NCBI GenBank assembly: GCA_023630585.1
Contig: CM042565.1
Location: 4,761,513 to 4,825,512 of the forward strand
Direction of reading: 5' to 3'
Source of the DNA: Cranoglanis bouderius
Taxonomy: Eukaryota > Chordata > Actinopteri > Siluriformes > Cranoglanididae
DNA: 64,000 nucleotides
Both the position numbers and the translations under genes were made by a program. This document shows, piece after piece, positions 49,036 through 64,000 of this stretch; position 1 is the first letter of the stretch, and each line of letters begins with the position of its first letter. The notes beneath the pieces are model-generated. The model was not told the DNA's origin, made no database searches, and was given only the letters and a program-made list of their open reading frames with translations.

Positions 49036-49690
49036 AACAGCAAGGTTACTTACTTACTCACTTACTTACAAATTAGCATAAAGATGCAGAATAACACATT
49101 TCACCTCCATCAAACTTATGGTTGCTGAGAAACCTGAACTGTCTGAACTTAACTACCAAACCAAAACTCAGACCACGTCCTTGGAACCTAGTCCTGAAGG
49201 GACCGATCAAGGTTTGAGTACGTAAATACAAATAATCATGAGTTACAGCTGTTTGCACGAATGAGGCTTCGCCCTATTAGAATTGACTGGCAGGCAGCAG
49301 CCATATTGTTCATAAATCTCAACAGCTTTTTGATTATTAAGAGTCAGACTGTCATGAACCATTTGACACCAATTTTGTGAAGATAGGACAAAAAAAAAAT
49401 CTTAGCACTAGGTACCACTTCCCAGGTTCAGGTAGGGAATGAGGAAGCTGGAGGCAAGCTTGGAACAACTCAAAAGGTGCTTTATTCTTTATCTTTTACT
49501 TTCGCTTTTCAGCAGTTTTATTCTATAAAAACACACATGCATACAAACACGGCTCTGTGCTGGTTGGCTCTCTCTCTCACTCTCACTTTGTCTTCTACGA
49601 GAGGCCACTGAAAGCACAAAGAGACAAGAACAATTAATTACACGCAGTTGAGAATCATTATGTGTTACCTGCTGGTTCGACCTGCCAATG
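49036..49690. other. No gene seen
   Basis: There is a CT-rich patch at 49566-49590. The part from 49440 may belong to the gypsy remnant that follows, but no motif shows this. Confidence 0.4.
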
Positions 49691-50920
49691 CTCAACCAGG
49701 CCCTTGTTGCCACATACCCATCTGGCCTGCAACTGACTCACCAACCCCCCCACCCCCCCAGTGGGTAACGTAATCCACCACCATCATCTGCGGACCACCT
49801 CTAACTTGAATGGCTGAAGTGCCAGATACCAACGAGTGAGCCGTACGTTGGCATCCTTCATGTGGTGGAGCCACTGGAGCAGGGTGTGATCAGAACACCC
49901 CAGTAGGTAGTACCAGAGCATGAGGACCGCCCACTTGATGGCCAGACACTCCTTCCTGATGGTGTTGTACTTTATCTCTCACAGAGAGCTTCCGGCTGAT
50001 GTACAGCACAGGGCGCTCCTCTCCATCTACCACCTGGGACATAATGGCCCCCAGCCCTCTGTCATCAGTCTGCAGAACAAAAGGGAGAGAAAAGTCAGGT
50101 GAATGCAACAGCGGGCTCCCAAACAAAACTGCTTTAACTTGGCAGAAAACCTGCTCGGCACGGCTCTGTCCACTGGACCAGATCTGGTGCCCCCTTTTTA
50201 GTGATGTGGACTGGTGATGTCCGAAAAGTTAGGTACAAACCTTCTGTAGTAGCCAGTCCCAGGAACTGCCTCACCCCCTTTTTGGTCTTGGGCCTCTGGC
50301 AGGCTGCTGTCTTATCAATTTGGGGACATGTCTGCCCATGACCCAAGTGGAACCCCAGATGCTGTACTTGCACACCCCCAATTGCACACTTCTTTGGGTT
50401 CACTGTGAGTCCTGGCCATCTCAAGGATCTCAGGACAGCCCTCAGATGTTGCAAATGCTGGCACTGTGCATTGTGCACTGTGCAGGCGGAGGATTCTGTC
50501 CATGAGTCATTGAAACATTGCTGGGGCTCCAAACAATCCAAATGGAGGGGTGACAAACTGATGTAACCCAAATGGAGTGGAAAAGACCGTTTTTTTCACA
50601 AGATATTGGAGTCAAGGAAATCTGCCTATACCCCTTAGTTAAATCCAGTGTCTATTAAAAGCAAGCCGTGCCTAAACGATTGAGCAGGCATTGGATATGC
50701 ATCAAATGTAGACACCTCGTTAAAGTCCACACAAAAATGGACCGACCCGTCGGCTTTGGGCACCAAGACCACCAGGCTGCTCCATTCACTGTGGGACTCT
50801 TCGATTACCCCCATGTCAAGCATAGCCTTGAGCCACATTTTTCTTGTGTGCAGGGAGCCGGTATGGGTGGCTGCATACAACCTGTCACTGTCCATTCAGG
50901 ACATGGTTCTTTTCACAAAA
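49691..50920 (-). mobile_element. Second degenerate Ty3/gypsy pol fragment
   Basis: Minus-strand pieces in order: 50895-50635 RT fingers/palm (VIEESHSEWSSLVVLVPKAD, VDFNEVSTFDAYPMP), 50571-50230 RT palm/thumb (LTVNPKKCAIG, VQHLGFHLG, VRQFLGLA), 50126-49890 RNase H (LPFVLQTDDRGLGAIMSQ), then HTLLQWLHHMKDANVRLTRW near 49800. The YxDD-type motif is not legible. It differs from the 31010-32712 copy, so it is another family. Confidence 0.85.
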
Positions 50921-51566
50921 GAGGATATCTAGGTGTTACATCTGTAACTAGTATTTCCTCCATCAGTATTGTTATGAGCTTCTAAGTTCGTTTTCTGATG
51001 TAAAATCTTTTGTAGATGATAAAAAGTATGATAAAGAAAATTCTGTCTGGTCTTATGGTACATTTTTGCTGACTTAAGGGGAAGTGAAGAAGCACAGTGA
51101 ACCTTAACCTTAATATGTTAAATCTTAACTCGTTTCCACAGTACATGTATAAATACAGAGACCTAACAAGATTAATGTAATGGGCCAAGTTGCACAGTAG
51201 GCATGTGAAGCAACCTTATATGTAATCCCACCTTTCTCTTTTCTTACCCTACCTACCGATTTAATAAAACATAGTGTGGTTTAGTAAATGAAACATTAAT
51301 CCAGATACCAAACATGAGCAGTTTAACAAAAGTAAATATATACCAAGCTAACTTACAAAATTAAGAAATGTGTATGAATAAACTAACTTTTCACATGGCC
51401 ATAACATTTAGAAGATGAGTTTGTATCTGCAAATGCCTGAAAATGTTTTTGTTTCTTTTCCCTTTTACTGATCTGCAAGACACCTGACACATTTCATGGT
51501 TTCATACATCATTTTAAAAATCACATTTCTTTCCTTTCAAAATTTTACATTTCTGCACTATATATA
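50921..51566. other. No gene or repeat recognised
   Basis: AT-rich sequence between the gypsy remnant and the Tc1 element at 51567. Confidence 0.5.
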
Positions 51567-53078
51567 CACAGGTGCATCTCAATAAATTAGAATGTCGTGG
51601 AAAAGTTCATTTATTTCAGTAATTCAACTCAAATTGTGAAACTCGTATTAAATAAATTCAATGCACACAGACTGAAGTGGTTTAAGTCTTTGGTTCTTTT
51701 AATTGTGATGATTTTGGCTCACATTTAACAAAAACCCACCAATTTACTATCTCAACAAATTAGAATACTTCATAAGACCAATAAAAAAAAACATTTTTAG
51801 TGAATTGTTGGCCTTCTGGAAAGTATGTTCATTTACTGTACATGTACTCAATACTTGGTAGGGGCTCCTTTTGCTTTAATTACTGCCTCAATTCAGCACG
51901 GCATGGAGGTGATCAGTTTGTGGCACTGCTGAGGTGGTATGGAAACCCAGGTTTCTTTGACAGTGGCCTTCAGCTCCTCTGCATTTTTTGGTCTCCTGTT
52001 TCTCATTTTCCTCTTGACAATACCCCATAGATTCTCTATGGGGTTCAGGTCTGGTGAGTTTGCTGGCCAGTCAAGCACACCAACACCATGGTCATTTAAC
52101 CAACTTTTGGTGCTTTTGGCAGTGTGGGCAGGTGCCAAATCCTGCTGGAAAATAAGATCAGCATCTTCAAAAAGCTGGCCAGCAGAAGGAAGCATGAAGT
52201 GCTCCAAAATTTCTTGGTAAATGGATGCAGTGACTTTGGTTTTCAAAAAACACAATGGACCAACACCAGCAGATGACATTGCACCCCAAATCATCACAGA
52301 CTGTGGAAACTTAACACTGGACTTCAAGCAACTTGGGCTATGAGCTTCTCGACCCTTCCTCCAGACTCTAGGACCTTGGTTTCCAAATGAAATACAAAAC
52401 TTGCTCTCATCTGAAAAGAGGACTTTGGACCACTGGGCAACAGTCCAGTTCTTCTTCTCCTTAGCCCAGGTAAGACGCCTCTGACGTTGTCTGTGGTTCA
52501 GGAGTGGCTTAACAAGAGGAATACGACAACTGTAGCCAAATTCCTTGACACATCTGTGTGTGGTGGCTCTTGATGCCTTGACCCCAGCCTCAGTCCATTC
52601 CTTGTGAAGTTCACTCAAATTCTTGAATCGATTTTGATTGACAATCCTCATAAGGCTGTGGTTCTCTCGGTTGGTTGTGCATCTTTTTCTTCCACACTTT
52701 TTCCTTCCACTCAACTTTCTGTTAACATGCTTGGATACAGCACTCTGTTAACAGCCAGCTTCTTTGGCAATGAATGTTTGTGGCTTACCTTGTGAACCAA
52801 ACTGAGAGACCATTTTGAAGGCTCAGGAAACCTTTGCAGGTGTTTTGAGTTGATTAGCTGATTGGCATGTCACCATATTCTAATTTGTTGAGATAGTGAA
52901 TTGGTGGGTTTTTGTTAAATGTGAGCCAAAATCATCACAATTAAAAGAACCAAAGACTTAAACTACTTCAGTCTGTGTGCATTGAATTTATTTAATACAC
53001 GAGTTTCACAATTTGAGTTGAATTACTGAAATAAATGAACTTTTCCACGACATTCTAATTTATTGAGATGCACCTGTA
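51567..53078 (-). mobile_element. Full-length Tc1-like transposon, best preserved in the window
   Basis: CAGGTGCATCTCAATAAATT at the left and AATTTATTGAGATGCACCTG at the right are perfect inverted repeats. Arms of about 200 bp mirror each other (TTGAACTCAAATTGTGAAAC-like text at both ends), giving the IR/DR layout. The left target base reads CA instead of TA. Length 1.5 kb. Confidence 0.95.
51840..52813 (-). pseudogene. Tc1 transposase, open apart from two stop codons
   Basis: The frame starts MVSQFGSQGKPQ at 52813, meets one TAA about 19 codons in, then is open for 273 codons (52714-51893). This covers the second helix-turn-helix, VLFSDESKFCISFGNQ (first Asp), LIFQQDLAPAHTAKSTK (second Asp) and SPDLNPIENLWGIVKRKM (Glu). 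It stops at a TGA in KLITSMPC, where related copies read ITSMPHHIDAVIRAKGAP. The reading frame itself never shifts. All DD34E residues are present. Confidence 0.9.
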
Positions 53079-53428
53079 GAAGAGATTTCATGGTCAAATT
53101 CTGAAATTAAAGCTTGTATTTACTTGGTAACTTTTAAATGGTGGAAGGAACAAGCTTATTAAATGCAATAATTTAACTGTTAGTGCCATTACTCACGTGT
53201 CCACAGTCCCATAGTAAGCAATTAGCCATACAGTGGGTATAATGCCTGGATCACAAGCCACAAGGCAGGCCATCAGGGGCAGAACTACTACAGTGCAGCA
53301 GGTTTGCCCCGAAGACCAGGTTCCTCTTGCCCCCGGCTATTTCTACTTTGACTTAACGTTACCCAGAGGAGATTGGAGAACTCCAATGCCCTGGTACTCC
53401 AATGTATATCGATTTATATACAAATTGA

Positions 53429-53858
53429 GCCTACCTCAAGGTTTGACGTGTCATGCATTCTGAGATGCATTTCTGCTCACCATGGTTGAAAGGAGTGCTT
53501 ATTTGAGTTACTATTATTATTATGCTTATTTGATCTGATTCTCTTCTCGGATCTCCTCAGCAGGGTGTTTCAGCCTGCAGACCCTCTGCTCACAAGATGT
53601 CTTTTTTGTTTTTCGACCATTCTCTGTGTGAAAATCCAGGAGATCAGCAGTTTCTGAAATGCTAAAAAAGCACATCTGGCACCAACAACCATGCCACAGT
53701 TAATTCTGTCCCCATTGTGATGTGTACATTAACTGAAGCTCTTGACCTGTATCTGCATGATTTTATGAACTGTGCCGCTGCCACATGATTAGCTGATCGA
53801 ATAACTGCATAAATGAGCAGGTGTACAGGTGTTCCTGTTAAAGTGGACGGTGAGTGTA
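53429..53858 (-). mobile_element. Fragment of the TACACTCACC Tc1-like family
   Basis: It ends AAAGTGGACGGTGAGTGTA, the inverse of 24961. Internal text GTCATGCATTCTGAGATGCA also matches 38185-38203. The coding part is not legible. Confidence 0.7.
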
Positions 53859-55946
53859 TGCATATTACTTCTGAATCTGTGCAACATGTTACACTACTGT
53901 GATCTGAAATCACACAACAAAGGTTTCCTTGTTTTTTGTGACATGACACCACATGAGAAATATCACAACACAGCAAAATGATCTACATTCTTCTGAAAGT
54001 ACTTTGTTTTTCTTAGGGAGCTTTAATCATTTTAAATAATCATATTGGTACTGAACTGATCTAGTTTTTGTACCCTTGATGAATTGCCTAGCAGTGTACA
54101 TATTTGCTAGTACATGTTTACATTTTGTTAGAGTTAATGGTAAATCTAATTCCCTATAGCATGTGTGTCAGCAAAAACTTACAAGCTCACTGTAAGCAAC
54201 TGTAAGAAAATATTGTTGCATCTCACTGTGCGAGAGGTAGTTTCTCTGAAAACATTATTTTACAAGTTAATTTTTATTATGGCTAGTACTTATTTACATT
54301 CTCTGAGAGTTAATGGTAAAACTAATTCCCTATTGCAAGTGTACATGCCTTGTACTGTAGGGCTAAAATATCTAAAGTTAATTACTTAGCCCACTGCTCT
54401 CCTATAACCAACGACGGAAATAGGTGCAGCGAAGGTTAATGCGTGTTTTAATGTACACTTTGTATGTGTGATTATCTGACTCCAATAGAATAATCTTCTA
54501 GTCCGTGCTAGAAGTGTTAACACTCAAGTGTTCTACTAATATTTACTCCTAAGCAACTTTGAGCGAAGTTTTCATTAGAATGACGTTCCTACGTCAGAGA
54601 CTTTTATATAGCTTCTTTATTAAACCATTATTTTGTTAGCTCAGAGGTTTCTATCAACGTGCAAGCCTAGGCCTTATTTTACTTGTCAGAGGTTTTGTTC
54701 AAACTTGCAAGTATTAGCCTTTACTGTTAGCTTGTCAGAGGTTGACCTTAAACGTGTCTAACGTATTATACTTTTAGTTTAAGAAGTTATTCATAATAAA
54801 AATATCAAACATAGGCACAGAGTATTTAGAAGTAGAATAACAAATGCATTTAATATGAGACATAATTGAAAGATACATAAAATAGAGACAAGAGTAGCTT
54901 ACGAGATTGTAGTCAGCGTCATGAACCTCAGAAGCGGAATGGTCAGAGAGAAAGAGAGAGAAAAGAGGGCCGTTCTTCTCTAAGCATCTCCTTATATACC
55001 CCTGAGTCTCTTTGAAATGTATAGTGACCAGGATACCAAATGGAGATGAAACAATGTGTTTTAGGGCAGGGTGGACCCCATGGTGCTATGATAGGATTAT
55101 ATCACCTTCAGGCATAGTATGTTGCCGTGGGGGCAGGAAGGTGAGAAGTTTCCCGTTGCAAACCAAAGGGGTTGTGTGTGTGTGTGTGTGTGTGTGTACG
55201 TGTGTGTGTGAGTGTGTGTGTGGGGGTGTGTGTGTGTAGAGAGCACATATTGCAACATATATGGTAACTGTTATTTCCTAAACTTCATAATATTTATGAT
55301 ATCACCACATCGTTCACCATGAAATATGAATACAAATGACACCAAACATGCCCTGAGGAATACTGTAATTTAACACAGTTTAGATAACCAGTTTTAGTTC
55401 ACCTGGTATCTCTGAAACACATTCCTGATCATTTTAACCTTAATCACAATACTGCCACAATTTTATAAATCGACTACAGTACGTGCATGTTTTCCGTAAT
55501 TATTAGTATTTTAAATGATATTACCCTTTTTTTCTCGATTTCAGAATAAAAGCATTATGTTTGTGTAGTTGTTTGTGAAAGAGTGATGGGACTCCTGTTC
55601 ATTGACATTTCAGCTGTTACCCATTAATTGCCTTATGTTCAAGGAAAGATTTATATTTACTATATTTTATATTTGCAGTGCATTGTTTTGCAGTACATGT
55701 CTTCTGTACCTGTATAGATGGACTGGCTCTGTGAGTTTGGGCTGAGTGGCTTGAGGAGAGATAATAATACATATTCAGGGGCTATTAATTAATTCATTCA
55801 TCCATCCATCCATCCATCCAATTTCCATATCTGCAGTGGATTTTGATCCGAGGTTGTGCACTAACTAGCGTCTTGTGCAGAAGACAAAACATACTTATTA
55901 TTCATTAGAATCAGAGTTATTCATAGTGTAGTCCCTGATACTAGAC
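53859..55946. other. No gene seen; partial internal duplication and a GT tract
   Basis: Two related blocks near 54110-54165 and 54280-54345 share GAGTTAATGGTAAAnCTAAT and AATTCCCTAT. Bases 55174-55236 are a compound (GT)n microsatellite. (CATC)n lies at 55798-55819. Confidence 0.5.
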
Positions 55947-57091
55947 TACAGGTGCATCTCAAAAAATTAGGATATTGTGGAAAAGTTAAGTCTGTAATTT
56001 AATTCAAAAAATGGAACTTTCATATATTCTAGATTCGTTACATAAAGTGAAATATTTCAAGCCTTTTTTTGTTTGTTTGTTTTAATCTTGAAGATTACAG
56101 CTTACAGCTCATGGAAATGAGAGACTGGGAAAAATCCAGTATCTCAAAAATATCAGAATAAAGAATTTATAATACAGCATGTGGACCTGAGAAGACTCTA
56201 ATCAGTTAATTAACTCCAAACACCTTTTTACTCAAAACACCGTCGCTCAGTGGTCCAAAGTCCTCTTTTCAGATGAAAGTAAATTTTGCATTTCATTTGG
56301 AAATCAAGGTCCCAGAGTCTGGAGGAAGAGTGGAGAGGCACAGAATCCAAGTCACTTGAAGTCCAGTGTGACAAATTTTCCACAGTCAGTGATGATCTGG
56401 GGTGCCGTGTCATCTGCTGGTGTTGGTCCACTGTGTTTTCTCAAGTCGAGAGTCGATGCAGCATCTACCAGGAGATTTTAGAGCACTTCATGCTTCCATC
56501 TGCTGACAAGCTTTATGGAGATGCTGATTTCCTTTTCCAGCAGGACTTGGCACCTGCCCACAGTGCCAAAACTACTAGTAACTGCTTGCTGACCATGGTA
56601 TTACTGTGCTTGATTGGCCAGCCAACTCGCCTGACCTGAACCCCATAGAGAATCTATGGGGTTCTATGGGGAGAATCTATGGGGTACTGTCAAGAGGAAG
56701 ATGAGAGACACCAGACCCAACAATACAGACGAGCTGAAGGCTGTTATCAAAGCAAGCTGGGCTTCCAAAACACCTCAGCAGTGCCACAGGCTGATCGCCT
56801 CCATGCCACACCACATTGATGCAGTAATTCGTGCAAAAGGAGCCCCGACTGCATAAATTAACAATTCTGTATTATAAATTCTTTATTCTAATATTTTGAG
56901 ATGCTGGATTTTTTATTTCCATGAGCTGTAAGCCGTAATCATCAAGATTAAAACAAAAAAAGGCTTGAAATATTTCACCTTATATGTAATGAATCTAGAA
57001 AATATGAAAGTTCCACTTTTTGAATTAAATTACGGGAAAAAACAAACTTTTCCACAATATCCTAATTTTTTTTTTTTTAGATGCACCTGTA
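55947..57091 (+). mobile_element. Partly deleted Tc1-like element
   Basis: TACAGGTGCATCTCAAAAAATT at the left is mirrored by ATGCACCTGTA at the right. Transposase text runs from SKVLFSDESKF-like DNA at 56255, through ILEHFMLPSADKLYGDADF and FQQDLAPAHSAKTT, to VKRKMRDTRPNNTDELKAVI and a normal C-terminus at 56856. A local duplication near 56645-56690 repeats GAGAATCTATGGGGT. The N-terminal third is deleted. Confidence 0.85.
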
Positions 57092-57489
57092 TACTAAGTT
57101 CTCTCTTCAGTTATGTCCTTTCCTACTTTTTGTTGTTGTTGTTGTTGTTGAGATAACTGCATGTATACCTCGATTCTGTCTAAATCAGCTGCTCTATCCT
57201 GACAAACCAGATGATACAATAACGATTAACTTTAACACAATCCACTGTCAGCATGAAGCAGTGTTTACAAATGTATCAAAGACCATGAAAGAAAATAAAA
57301 CCCTGTCTGTGTCTATGCACCGGAGACCTGACAGCACTCTTCTTCTTACACTGACATAACCTTTTCCCCAATTAAAACACTTTCTGTCCTGTGACGTGGA
57401 GAAGAAAACGGTGGCCGGTTTTTGATTATGTGGCACATTTTACGGTAAGTTACCCTAAAACTGATCACGTTCTAGTGGCGTGAAGAGAA

Positions 57490-57726
57490 AAGCCAATCAC
57501 GTTCCTCGCTCAAAAAGGAAATCCAATCAGAAGTTTAGGATTAGGGTTCGGCTTTCCGGCTGCCAATAAGAAGGCAGGTAAATAATACTGGGCGGTGCGC
57601 AATCAGCTGTAATGAATGTTTACACGCCCGGAAGCGTGAGAGTCTGAGGCTGAGCACCGGGACATCAGCAGTAGTTTTGTGACTCTACAGGTTCTACATC
57701 TCCTCAAATAATACACTATTTACACA
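57490..57726 (+). promoter_or_regulatory. psat1: psat1 promoter with three CCAAT boxes
   Basis: Three CCAAT motifs lie at 57493-57497, 57523-57527 and 57563-57567, followed by a GC-rich stretch and the short 5' UTR before the ATG at 57727. No clear TATA box is visible. Spaced CCAAT boxes are typical of NF-Y-dependent housekeeping promoters. I did not find a convincing ATF4 composite site. Confidence 0.5.

Positions 57727-64000
<6,274 letters not shown>

Noticed and set aside
53233..53463. 76-codon frame with PLAPGYFYFDLTLPRGD
   Set aside because: No family recognised, no splice partners, and it runs into a Tc1 fragment. Too weak to annotate.

Overview
The window is vertebrate nuclear DNA, almost certainly from a teleost. 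Its three recognisable genes are split by GT-AG introns, and the space around them is packed with decayed Tc1/mariner transposons, fish SINEs, Ty3/gypsy remnants and microsatellites. The density and variety of Tc1 families fit a Tc1-rich ostariophysan such as a catfish, but the exact clade is a guess. There are no bacterial-type operons, CRISPR arrays or rRNA genes.

Region by region: (1) 1-2085, a decayed Tc1 copy, a dispersed fish repeat and the mlxip promoter side. (2) 2086-18896, mlxip (MondoA, a glucose-sensing bHLH-ZIP factor) on +, reconstructed as 17 exons and 850 codons; intron 1 uses a GC donor and an almost full-length Tc1 sits in intron 14. (3) 18897-22436, the mlxip 3' UTR and a reverse Tc1 element. 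(4) 22437-23546, on -, a three-exon gene for a small secreted helical protein with a TATA box. Its structure and its place just downstream of mlxip make it a candidate fish interleukin-31-like cytokine; this is the most interesting item. (5) 23600-38700, a transposon graveyard with no intact gene. (6) 38715-44271, sra1 on +, 5 exons and 230 codons, with a long tandem array in intron 2. (7) 44300-57600, a second graveyard, including a Tc1 element that has received another Tc1, a probable solo LTR and a SINE, and a Tc1 whose transposase carries only two visible stops. (8) 57727-64000, the 5' part of psat1 (serine biosynthesis) on +, with a 39-bp minisatellite in intron 1; the gene runs off the window.

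The genes are functionally independent. mlxip controls transcription in response to glucose phosphate, psat1 makes serine from glycolytic carbon, sra1 is a nuclear-receptor coregulator locus, and the small gene is probably an immune signal. Exon joins were set by eye from splice consensus, reading phase and remembered family conservation; no alignment was run.
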